A stretch of 64,000 nucleotides of DNA from NCBI RefSeq assembly GCF_007004665.1, contig NZ_ML660053.1, positions 744,001 through 808,000 of the forward strand, written 5' to 3'. This stretch comes from Denitrobaculum tricleocarpae. GTDB taxonomy: Bacteria; Pseudomonadota; Alphaproteobacteria; Kiloniellales; Kiloniellaceae. Positions 26,270 to 34,176 of the stretch are shown piece after piece. Both the position numbers and the translations under genes were made by a program. Numbering within the stretch: position 1 is the stretch's first letter; the number at the start of each line of letters is the position of its first letter. The notes under the pieces were generated by a model. It made no database searches. It saw only the letters and a program-made list of their open reading frames with translations, and was not told the origin of the DNA.

Positions 26270-28336
26270 TTATGCGAGGGCGGTCATTTCCCGCCTGAAG
26301 AGGGCGGTATCCCAGTCCTCGTCCTGGAAGTTCTGCGCCGCCAAATGCCCAAGGTAGACCGCGTTGGCGATCGTGCCCGGCGCGAGACAGTCGCCAATGC
26401 GCTGCAGACTCTGGATGCCGGCCGCGGAGAGCCGGTCTGGCTCGGCGCTTAGGGATCGGTAGAGGGCATCATTCGCATCACGGGCCGTAACCAGCACCAG
26501 TGCATCCGCTTCGAGGTCCTCCGTGCGGCCCGTGTGGGTGCACGCCAGCCGGAGGCCGCCGGGCAGAACTTCGGCGATGTTGCGCCTCACGGTGAGTTCG
26601 ACGTTCTTCTCCAGCAGCCGGGTGATGATCTTGTCCTGTTCCAGCGTGAAATCGGTCCAGGCCGAGACCGTCAGGGCAGGGGTCACAAGTGTCACGTCAC
26701 AGCCCGTGTCCGCGAGCTTTTCGGCGATGACCCCGCCAAGATAATAGTGATCGTCGTCGAAGACCGTGACGCGGCCACCAGCTGGCAGCTTTCCCGCCAT
26801 GATGTCGTCCGGTGTGAAGACCGGAAGCCGCTCGAGGCCTCGGAGCGGGCGGTGGTTCTCCCGCCCGGTGCCGTCACGCCGCCAGGCGGAGCCGGTGGCC
26901 AGGAAGACATGGGGAAAGCCGAATTCGAGAATGGAATCGCTATCAAGCGGGCTTTCCAGATAGATTTCGACGCCGGCCATGGTCTTCAACAGGCCTTCCC
27001 GGTAATCCTTGACCCGCGCGGTACTGCTCAGGCCGGGCAATCGGCTCTCCAGCAGGGAACGGCCGCCCAGTGCAGAAGAGCCCTCGGCCAAGGTCACCCG
27101 GTAGCCGCGTTGGCCCAGTTGCAGAGCGCACTCCAAACCGGAGGGGCCGCCGCCGACCACCAGAGCCCTGTCGTCCGAAGCCTTTGGCGCAATCTTTTCA
27201 GGATGCCAGCCGCGGCGCCATTCCTCGCCCATGGTCGGGTTCTGGGTGCAGCGGATCGGCACGTTGAGATAGTCGCCGCTGACACAGATGTTACAGCCGA
27301 TGCACTCGCGGATCGCCTCGATCCGATCGTCGCGGATCTTCGCGGGCAGGAAGGGATCGGCAATCGAGGGGCGGGCGGCCCCGATCAGGTCCAGGACGCC
27401 GCGCCGGACTTGCGAGACCATGGCGTCGGGCGAGGTGAAACGGCCGACCCCCACCACGGGTTTGCTGGTCATGGATTTGACGAAGGCGGTATAACTCTCC
27501 TGATAGCCTTCGACGGGTTCGAAGCGGGCCGTCGCGGAATCGTTGGCCCAGCCGCTGACGTTCACGTCCCAGAGGTCGGGCAGCTCGGCGAGCAGGCCCA
27601 CAATGTCCCGGGTCTCGCCTTCGACCGATAAACCTTCCTCGCCCAGCAGTTCGTCGACGGCGAAGCGAAAGGCTACGGCGCAGCTGTCGCCGACCGCATC
27701 TTTGATCTCCGAAATGACCTCGCGGGTCAGGCGGACCCGGTTTTCCAGCGATCCGCCGTATTCGTCGCAACGCTGGTTATGTCGCAGCTGCATGAAATGC
27801 ATCAGCGTCGACATACCGTGCGCGGCATAGGCATAGACGATGTCGTAGCCTGCCGCTTTGGCACGCAGCGCGGCCTCGCGGTGCCAGCGGCGAAAGTTCC
27901 GGATGTCGGTCAGATCCATGGCCCTGGCCTGCAGGGGGTCGGAACTGTCCACGGGTGCTGCGCTGGGCGCCATGGGGGGCAGGCGGCTGATACGGTTCGG
28001 GGCGTGGAGTCCGTTGTGCACCAGTTCGATCCCGGCAAGGGCGCCGTGCGCGTGAATGGCATCGGTGACCAGGCGATGGGCCGGGATGTCCCGGTCGTCC
28101 CAGATCCGGCCCTCGATCGCGGGGGAGATTTCGGAGGTGGGATGGATCTCGACCTCCTCTGTGCAGACAACACCCCAGCCGCCTTCCGCCTTCATGCCGC
28201 GCATGGCGGCAAGACCCCGGGGCCGCAGATGGCCAAAGCCGTTGCAGTGCGGCACCTGAAAGAAGCGGTTCGGGGCCGTAACAGGTCCGATACGCACCGG
28301 CTCGAAGAGCAGGTCATAGGGTGGCTTTACCGTCAA
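26270..28336 (-). CDS. Trimethylamine/dimethylamine-dehydrogenase-type flavoprotein (N-demethylase)
   Basis: A 688-aa enzyme with an Old Yellow Enzyme barrel (1-340), a 4Fe-4S site and a pyridine-nucleotide-disulfide-like domain (390-640). Comparison with trimethylamine dehydrogenase shows Cys31 in QVPHCNG (the cysteinyl-FMN site), Tyr170/His173/Asp266 (catalytic), and Cys345, 348, 351 and 363 for the cluster. Tyr60 of the trimethylamine aromatic bowl is Glu61 here and Trp355 is lost, so the substrate is probably not trimethylamine. A secondary or zwitterionic N-methyl amine such as dimethylamine or N-methylproline is more likely. It starts at TTG, with the TTGA overlapping the TetR stop; GGAGG lies upstream and the length fits homologues. 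Probably co-transcribed with the TetR gene. Confidence 0.85.
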   Translation of the reverse strand: MTVKPPYDLLFEPVRIGPVTAPNRFFQVPHCNGFGHLRPRGLAAMRGMKAEGGWGVVCTEEVEIHPTSEISPAIEGRIWDDRDIPAHRLVTDAIHAHGALAGIELVHNGLHAPNRISRLPPMAPSAAPVDSSDPLQARAMDLTDIRNFRRWHREAALRAKAAGYDIVYAYAAHGMSTLMHFMQLRHNQRCDEYGGSLENRVRLTREVISEIKDAVGDSCAVAFRFAVDELLGEEGLSVEGETRDIVGLLAELPDLWDVNVSGWANDSATARFEPVEGYQESYTAFVKSMTSKPVVGVGRFTSPDAMVSQVRRGVLDLIGAARPSIADPFLPAKIRDDRIEAIRECIGCNICVSGDYLNVPIRCTQNPTMGEEWRRGWHPEKIAPKASDDRALVVGGGPSGLECALQLGQRGYRVTLAEGSSALGGRSLLESRLPGLSSTARVKDYREGLLKTMAGVEIYLESPLDSDSILEFGFPHVFLATGSAWRRDGTGRENHRPLRGLERLPVFTPDDIMAGKLPAGGRVTVFDDDHYYLGGVIAEKLADTGCDVTLVTPALTVSAWTDFTLEQDKIITRLLEKNVELTVRRNIAEVLPGGLRLACTHTGRTEDLEADALVLVTARDANDALYRSLSAEPDRLSAAGIQSLQRIGDCLAPGTIANAVYLGHLAAQNFQDEDWDTALFRREMTALA

Positions 28337-28977
28337 AGCGGGTTTTCCTCCCGCGGTTTCAGCACGGCATTGACAGCCTTGATGCCGATCGCGACGAGAT
28401 CGTTCTCGCCGAAGATGTCTCCAGCCAGGCAGCCTTCAAGCCAAAGTCCGTCGATGATGGCGTTGATGGCGATCGCGGATCTCGCCAGTTCGGCTTTGGG
28501 GACAGGCCGGCCTTCGTCGGCAAAGACGGCGGCAATCAACCGCTCCACTTCGTTGCGGAAGGCCAGATAACTCTCTTTGTGGATCTCGGCCATCTCGGGA
28601 TCCACGTGGATCAGGCTGACGAAACTGGCCCAAAGCGAGAGGGTGCGCGCATCGACGACCGGCGGGCTGAGACTGGTCTTGACGAAGAACTCCAGGTGCT
28701 GCCGCGGGGTCGCCTTTTCTCTGTGGGCGTAATCGTCGGAGAGGGCCTTTGCCTGGCCGGTCATACGGTTCATGGTCTCGCGGTAGGCGGCATGGATCAG
28801 TTCGTCTTTTCCCGGGAAGTAATAACGGATCAAACCGGCGGTGACGCCCGCGCGCAACGCGATCTGGCGCACGGTCGCGCCCTGCAGGCTGTCCTCTGCA
28901 ATGCAATCCAGAGTCGCGTTGATGAGATCCTGCCGCCGGACGCCCTCGGGCGCATGTTGGAAACTACGTCTTGGCAT
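28333..28977 (-). CDS. TetR-family (BetI-like) transcriptional regulator
   Basis: A 214-aa protein. The N-terminal helix-turn-helix is TVRQIALRAGVTAGLIRYYF (about residues 35-54), followed by PGKDELIHAAYRETM. The C-terminal ligand domain resembles the BetI group that senses choline or betaine-type ligands. It has AGAGGACC before the ATG. It overlaps the methylamine dehydrogenase gene downstream and is divergent from the gamma-butyrobetaine-hydroxylase-like gene, so it probably controls both. Confidence 0.87.
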   Translation of the reverse strand: MPRRSFQHAPEGVRRQDLINATLDCIAEDSLQGATVRQIALRAGVTAGLIRYYFPGKDELIHAAYRETMNRMTGQAKALSDDYAHREKATPRQHLEFFVKTSLSPPVVDARTLSLWASFVSLIHVDPEMAEIHKESYLAFRNEVERLIAAVFADEGRPVPKAELARSAIAINAIIDGLWLEGCLAGDIFGENDLVAIGIKAVNAVLKPREENPL

Positions 28978-29082
28978 GAGGTCCTCTTACACATCTGACG
29001 GCTGATGAAATGAAGCGCGCTCTTGTCATACAGGCCTCACAATCCATCACGCCATAGTTCAGATTAAACTTGCACTGGGGGC

Positions 29083-29123
29083 TTGTCACGGAAGCCAGAG
29101 ACCGAAATTATACAATTGCATAA
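29083..29123 (+). promoter_or_regulatory. Candidate promoter with overlapping palindromic operator
   Basis: TTGTCA (29083-29088) with ATTATA (29107-29112), 18 bp apart, forms a plausible sigma-70 promoter reading right. The imperfect palindrome TTATACAATTGCATAA (29108-29123, mismatches only at positions 5 and 12) covers the -10 region. It lies between the TetR gene and the dioxygenase gene, so it is a candidate operator for that regulator. Confidence 0.4.
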
Positions 29124-29222
29124 ATAGCCGATAAGTGGCGTAGTATGAAGTGGAAAGCGCGGCGTGAAGCTTTTGACGCCGGCTTTTATTTGTCACACCG
29201 TTCTTCATGGAGGGCCTGTCTC

Positions 29223-30386
29223 TTGCAACACTCCGAGCCGCGTTTGGCCAAACTTGAGCCAAGGGATGAGGGGCTGTCGCTGCAGTGGGGCGATGGGCAG
29301 GAAACGATGTTTCCCTGGTTTTGGCTGCGCGATCACGGGCAGGACGAGGCCAGCCTGGACCCGGACACGCTCCAACGTCGGGTCGACACCTTCGAGATCT
29401 CACATGACATCCGTGGGCTTGAGAGCAGGCTTTTGGACGAAGGCGCCGCCCTCGAAATCGCGTGGCAGAGCAGCAGCACACCCAGCCGCTATTCGGCGGA
29501 TTTCCTGGCGGTCATGGCGGGCCTGGTGCCCTCGGGAGCGGATCTGGCACCCCAGGTTCCACGTCGCCTCTGGTCAAAGTGCGATCCTCTTGAAGTGCCG
29601 TCGCCGCTCGCGCACGACGACGTTCTCGACAGCAAAACCGGCCTGCAGGCGTGCCTGGAACGCGTTCATGCCCTCGGTTTCGCGGTGGTTGAGGGCGTGC
29701 CGACAGACGACTCGGCAATTGAGCGCTTCCTGACCCGCATCGGCTATGTCCGCACGACCATATTCGGCGGCCTCTGGACCCTTTCGGCGGAGGTCCGGGA
29801 CCATGATGACACGGCCTACAGTCAGCAATACCTGGAGCCGCACACCGACGGAACCTACAGCCATGACGCACCGGGGCTGCAATCCTTCGTCTGCCGGGAA
29901 TTCGACGGCAGCGGAGGCGAGTCCATTCTGGTGGACGGGTTCGCCTTGGCCGAGGAGATGCGCCGGGAGGCTCCGGATCATTTCGAGACCTTGTGCAGCG
30001 TGGTCGTGCCGGGCCGCTATATCGAACCAGGCGTTCATCTGCGTGCCGAGCGACCGGCCTTTCTGACGCAAGCCGACGGAGCCCTCCGGCAAATCAGTTT
30101 CAACAACTATGATAGAGCGCCCTTTAGCCTTCCGCCCGACCGCATGACGGCTTTCTATGCAGCCTACCGCGATTTTCATGCACGGATAATCGAGCGCGCG
30201 AACTGGCTCACCATTCCCTTGCGTCCGGGCATGGCTTTGGTTTTTGATAATTGGCGTCTCCTTCACGGACGAATGGGCTATAGTGGGAAGCGCGTTTTTT
30301 GTGGCTGCTACCATAACCACGAGGATTTCGAGAGTGCGCTGCGCACCGTAACGGCGGAAGCGGAGAATTCGCCGGGCCCAAACTGA
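29223..30386 (+). CDS. Gamma-butyrobetaine hydroxylase-like Fe(II)/2-oxoglutarate dioxygenase
   Basis: A 387-aa protein from TTG 29223, chosen because GGAGGG (29209-29214) is ideally spaced and the result matches the usual family length; the frame is open to ATG 29145, which lacks a ribosome site. An N-terminal GBBH-like domain (SLQWGDGQETMFPWFWLRDH) is followed by the double-stranded beta-helix. Iron ligands are His207 and Asp209 (EPHTDGTYSH) and distal His348; Arg357 (GKRVFCGCY) would bind 2-oxoglutarate. The family includes butyrobetaine and trimethyllysine dioxygenases. The neighbouring TetR and amine dehydrogenase support a quaternary-amine substrate. No carnitine-specific evidence is visible. 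Confidence 0.8.
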   Translation: MQHSEPRLAKLEPRDEGLSLQWGDGQETMFPWFWLRDHGQDEASLDPDTLQRRVDTFEISHDIRGLESRLLDEGAALEIAWQSSSTPSRYSADFLAVMAGLVPSGADLAPQVPRRLWSKCDPLEVPSPLAHDDVLDSKTGLQACLERVHALGFAVVEGVPTDDSAIERFLTRIGYVRTTIFGGLWTLSAEVRDHDDTAYSQQYLEPHTDGTYSHDAPGLQSFVCREFDGSGGESILVDGFALAEEMRREAPDHFETLCSVVVPGRYIEPGVHLRAERPAFLTQADGALRQISFNNYDRAPFSLPPDRMTAFYAAYRDFHARIIERANWLTIPLRPGMALVFDNWRLLHGRMGYSGKRVFCGCYHNHEDFESALRTVTAEAENSPGPN

Positions 30387-30486
30387 CCTGACAGGCACTG
30401 ATCTGACAGGCATTAACCGGCCGGGCGCAGCGCTTGACTACCAGCGGCAAATCAATAGCCGCGTCAACAACAGGGAAAGAAACAAG

Positions 30487-31326
30487 ATGAAAGACTTAAT
30501 GCTAACCGGTGCCGCCGCTCTGCTGGCCGCCGCTGTGACGCTTACCTCATCACCGGCGGCCTTTGCTGGCGAGACTCTGGACCGGGTGATGAGTACGAAG
30601 ACGCTGACACTGTCTTCGGATCCTGAGTATCCGCCGCAGTCGTTTCTGAACGACCGGAACGAGATGGACGGCTTTGATGTCGGCGTCGCGCGAGAAATCG
30701 CCAAGCGCATGGGGGCCGAACTGAAGATCGTCACCCCGGCCTGGGAAATCATCACCGCAGGAAACTGGGGCGGACGCTGGGATATCTCTGTCGGTTCCAT
30801 GACGCCAACCACAGCGCGGGCCAAGGTTTTGGACTTCCCGGCGGTCTACTACTACACGCCGGCGGCCTTCGCGGTGCATAAAGATTCTGCCGCAACCTCG
30901 GCTGCGGATCTGAACGGTAAAAAGATCGGTGTGTGCGGTGGCTGTACCTATGAAGCCTATCTCAACAAGAACCTTGTCATCGATGCCGAGGGCACGCCGG
31001 AATTCACCTACGATGTAACCGCAGGCGAGATCCGCACCTACGAGACCGACGTCAACGTGCTGGATGATCTGCGCCTCGGCGACGGCGCCCGGCTTGATGG
31101 TCTCTTGAGCGCGCGTCCGACCATCGACGAAGCGATCAAGAACGGCTATCCCGTCAAAGTGATCGGGGAGCCTGCCTTCTACGAGCCGCTGGCCGTGGCC
31201 GTCGATAAGGGCGATCCCGAGTTTTCGGCAAAGGTCGCCGAGATCGTCAATGGAATGCATGAAGACGGGACGCTAAGGGCCTTGTCGATCAAGTGGTACG
31301 GCACCGACCTCACCTCCGCCGACTAA
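30487..31326 (+). CDS. Amino-acid ABC transporter substrate-binding protein
   Basis: A 279-aa protein with a Sec signal peptide (about 1-26, ending AAFAG). The type 2 periplasmic-binding fold (SBP_bac_3) is shown by LSSDPEYPPQSFLNDRNEMD, then GFDVGVAREIAKRMGA, and DISVGSMTPTTARAKVLDFP. It binds a polar amino acid or related compound. It lies 12 bp before its permease and 100 bp after the dioxygenase, so quaternary-amine or amino-acid supply to that pathway is plausible. Confidence 0.88.
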   Translation: MKDLMLTGAAALLAAAVTLTSSPAAFAGETLDRVMSTKTLTLSSDPEYPPQSFLNDRNEMDGFDVGVAREIAKRMGAELKIVTPAWEIITAGNWGGRWDISVGSMTPTTARAKVLDFPAVYYYTPAAFAVHKDSAATSAADLNGKKIGVCGGCTYEAYLNKNLVIDAEGTPEFTYDVTAGEIRTYETDVNVLDDLRLGDGARLDGLLSARPTIDEAIKNGYPVKVIGEPAFYEPLAVAVDKGDPEFSAKVAEIVNGMHEDGTLRALSIKWYGTDLTSAD

Positions 31327-31338
31327 CCGGCGTATCGC

Positions 31339-32304
31339 GTGTCTCCACAAACCCACGGGGCGCCGGCGAACCTGGATCTCGCCAGGTTCCAGCGCCCCGC
31401 GCTTATTTTTGTCGTCTCCTTCATCGTCCTGGTGACGGCGAACATCGGCGGCGGCTTTTTCGGCGAGTTGATCGCGCCGGCGGCTGAAGCAGGCTGGCAC
31501 ATCCGCATCGCCGCGGCCCTAGTGCTTTCGCTGATCATCGTCGCCAATCTTGAGGGCCTGCGGTATCTGCCGTTCAAATGGCAGGTCGGGATCGTCTGGT
31601 GCGAGCTGCTGTTTCTCGCGCTGGCCTTTTTCAATTCCTTCGGCCTCAGCTACGAGTTCATCTGGTCGCGCCTTCCGTTCCTGATCACGCAGGGCGCTTT
31701 TACCACCATCTATATCTCGGTGGCAGCGATCGCGATTTCCTTCTTCATCGCCCTGGTCGGGGCGCTGGCCAAACTGTCAAGGAATGGGGTCGCTTACGGC
31801 ATTTCAACCTTCTATATCTCGTTCTTTCGCGGCACGCCGCTGTTGCTGCAGGTTTATCTGATCTATCTCGGGCTTCCACAGTTGGGCTTTATCGTCGATG
31901 CGGTGCCGGCGGGCATTGCCGCGCTATCGCTCTGCTACGGGGCTTACATGGCCGAAATCTTCCGCGCCGGTATCGAGGCTATTCCGGCCGGTCAGCGGGA
32001 AGCAGGGCGGGCGCTCGGGCTGCGTGACGGTATCATCATGCGCAAGATTATCTTGCCGCAGGCCATCAAGATCGTGATCCCGCCCACGGGAAACCAGTTC
32101 ATCGCGATGCTGAAGGACTCGTCCCTGGTCTCGGTGATGGGGGTTTGGGAATTGATGTTCCTGGCGCGCACCCAGGGACGCTCTGAATTCAAGCATCTGG
32201 AGATGCTGATTACCGCCGCTGTGGTCTATTGGCTGATCTCCATTGTTTTCGAGCTGATCCAGGCGCGCATCGAACGCCATTACGGCAAGAGCAGCCTGCG
32301 CTAA
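31339..32304 (+). CDS. Amino-acid ABC transporter permease (HisM/GlnP family)
   Basis: A 321-aa inner-membrane protein starting at GTG. The first ~110 residues form extra N-terminal hydrophobic segments. The BPD_transp domain follows with the standard SFFRGTPLLLQVYLIYLGLP and the EAA loop region IEAIPAGQREAGRALGLRDG that docks the ATPase. It is paired with the substrate-binding protein upstream. No dedicated ATPase gene follows; the next ABC gene is of ABC-F type and cannot energise it. Confidence 0.88.
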   Translation: MSPQTHGAPANLDLARFQRPALIFVVSFIVLVTANIGGGFFGELIAPAAEAGWHIRIAAALVLSLIIVANLEGLRYLPFKWQVGIVWCELLFLALAFFNSFGLSYEFIWSRLPFLITQGAFTTIYISVAAIAISFFIALVGALAKLSRNGVAYGISTFYISFFRGTPLLLQVYLIYLGLPQLGFIVDAVPAGIAALSLCYGAYMAEIFRAGIEAIPAGQREAGRALGLRDGIIMRKIILPQAIKIVIPPTGNQFIAMLKDSSLVSVMGVWELMFLARTQGRSEFKHLEMLITAAVVYWLISIVFELIQARIERHYGKSSLR

Positions 32305-32397
32305 GCTCTTCTTGAAGATTTGCAGTAAGGTGTTTATATAAGCTCTATCAAGAGTTTGGCCGCACACGGTCGGACAGGGCATAAAGAGACCGGGAAC

Positions 32398-32421
32398 ATG
32401 AAGCAGACGCTTTCCATCTGA
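32398..32421 (+). promoter_or_regulatory. Putative 7-codon leader peptide and hairpin upstream of ABC-F gene
   Basis: An ATG (32398) opens a 7-codon frame reading MKQTLSI and closed by TGA (32419-32421). ATTTTTC follows, then a hairpin TCCGCAG/CTGCGGG with a GAAAT loop (about 32432-32450), just before the ABC-F start at 32480. Antibiotic-resistance ABC-F genes are often controlled by ribosome stalling on such leaders. The leader's own ribosome site (GGGA) is weak. Confidence 0.3.
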
Positions 32422-32479
32422 TTTTTCGCCCTCCGCAGGAAATCTGCGGGGAGATGTGGAGTGTGATGGGAGCCCGTTC

Positions 32480-34096
32480 ATGGCCCGCTTTCCCGCGGCA
32501 ATTGCCGCAGAGTCTCTTTCCTTTCAATTCGACGACGGCAGGTTTCTATTCGAAGACCTGGATGTTGCCCTTGGCGCGGAACGAACCGGCCTGGTTGGCC
32601 GCAATGGCATCGGCAAATCGGTTCTGGCGCAGATCCTGGCTGGAGAGAAGACACCAAGCCACGGACGGGTGACGCGTCGCGCGAAGATTGGCTTTATGCC
32701 CCAGGACGCGGCGGACCGGATGCAGGGCAGTCTTGCCGATGCGCTGGACGTGGCAGAGCGCCTGAAAGCCCTGGCGCGCATCGAAGCGGGCGGAGTGGAT
32801 CCCGCCGACTTTGAGGTCCTGGGTGAAGGCTGGACTCTGAAAGAAGACCTTCACGCGGCGCTTCAGGCCTTTGAAATATCTGCAAGGCTGGTCGATCCTG
32901 TTGAACAGCTGAGCGGCGGTGAACGCACAAGGCTGGCACTGCTGCATCTCGAACTTCAGATGCCGGAGTTCCTCATTCTGGACGAGCCGACCAATCATCT
33001 GGACCGCAGTGGACGCCGTTGGCTGGCGGAACGTCTTGAGCGGTGGCAGAAGGGCGCGCTGATCGTGACCCACGACCGGGACCTCCTGGACGTGGTCGAT
33101 CAGATCTTTGAGCTGACCGGTCTTGGTTTGCAGAAGTACGGTGGAAACTACGACCTCTATCACGTTCAAAAAGAAACAGAACTTGAGGCGGCGCATCGAA
33201 CGCTTGCGTCCGCCGAGGCGGCTCAATCGCGCGAGCGGCGCGAGGCGCAGGCACGCAAAGAGCGGCAGGCACAACGGGATGCCTATGGCCGCAAGCAGCG
33301 TGGCACGGGAAGCCAGAGCAAAATGCTGCTGGATGCCGCGCAGGCCCGGGCCGAGGCTTCCTCCTCACGACTCACGCGGATCGAAGCACAGCGCAGGGAG
33401 TGCGCGGAGACTGCTACGGAAGAAGCGCGTGCCGCGCTCGAACGCTCAGATCCCCTGAGTCTATTCGTGCCTTCCGCCGCGCCAGCGCAAGGTGTGCTTG
33501 TGGCCTTGCAGGATGTGGTCATGCCCTATGGCGGACCAGCTTTGAGAAATGGCCTGTCGTTTCAGCTCGCGGCAGGTGAGCGGGTCGCGCTGAGCGGGGC
33601 GAACGGTGCCGGTAAATCGACGGTCATGCGCCTGGTCGAGGGAGCGATCGACCCGCTGTCGGGTCATGTGTCGCGCCGGGTCGCGCGCAGGGCAAGGCTC
33701 GACCAGCATTTAAGCTTTCTGGACCGGGAGCGCTCCGGGTTCGAGAACCTGCAGATGCGTGAACCGGAGCTGTCGGACGCGATGGCCCGGACACGCCTGG
33801 CCCAGCTGCGCCTGCGCGGCGACCGCGCCTTGCTGCCCGTGGCGGACCTGAGCGGGGGCGAGCGCCTCAAGGTCGCGCTGGCCTGTATCTTCGGGGGCCG
33901 GGCCGCGCCATCATTGCTGTTGCTGGATGAACCCGACAATCATTTAGACTTCGAATCTCTCGCAGCTCTCGAGGGGGCGCTTCGGAACTACGATGGCGCC
34001 TTGTTGGTGGTCTCTCACTCCGATGCCTTTCTGGAAGCCATCGGTATCGAGCGGAGGATCGATTTGGATGAGACTGAAGGTCTTTCAAGCCCGTGA
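32480..34096 (+). CDS. ABC-F family ATPase (ribosome-associated, two ABC domains)
   Basis: A 538-aa protein from ATG 32480 with GGGAG upstream; a GTG at 32456 is less likely. It has two ABC domains and no membrane segments. Domain 1: Walker A GRNGIGKS (about 41-48), signature LSGGERTRLALL, Walker B LILDEPTNHLD. A highly charged, Gln/Arg/Ala-rich linker follows (about 225-305). Domain 2: Walker A GANGAGKST, signature LSGGERLKVALA, Walker B LLLLDEPDNHLDF. This is the ABC-F arrangement (EttA, Uup, YheS and resistance types), which binds the ribosomal E site. It is not the missing ATPase of the upstream amino-acid transporter. Confidence 0.87.
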   Translation: MARFPAAIAAESLSFQFDDGRFLFEDLDVALGAERTGLVGRNGIGKSVLAQILAGEKTPSHGRVTRRAKIGFMPQDAADRMQGSLADALDVAERLKALARIEAGGVDPADFEVLGEGWTLKEDLHAALQAFEISARLVDPVEQLSGGERTRLALLHLELQMPEFLILDEPTNHLDRSGRRWLAERLERWQKGALIVTHDRDLLDVVDQIFELTGLGLQKYGGNYDLYHVQKETELEAAHRTLASAEAAQSRERREAQARKERQAQRDAYGRKQRGTGSQSKMLLDAAQARAEASSSRLTRIEAQRRECAETATEEARAALERSDPLSLFVPSAAPAQGVLVALQDVVMPYGGPALRNGLSFQLAAGERVALSGANGAGKSTVMRLVEGAIDPLSGHVSRRVARRARLDQHLSFLDRERSGFENLQMREPELSDAMARTRLAQLRLRGDRALLPVADLSGGERLKVALACIFGGRAAPSLLLLDEPDNHLDFESLAALEGALRNYDGALLVVSHSDAFLEAIGIERRIDLDETEGLSSP

Positions 34097-34176
34097 TTGC
34101 TTGAACCGCAGATCAGCGCACTGTATTGCGAAGAACAGGGAGTCAATTCGGGCGTGCACCCCGTTTGGAGAAGGCG

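Noticed and set aside
32480-34096. ABC-F gene as the missing ATPase of the amino-acid transporter
   Set aside because: It has two ABC domains joined by a charged linker, the ABC-F layout, whereas these importers use a separate ~245-aa single-domain ATPase.
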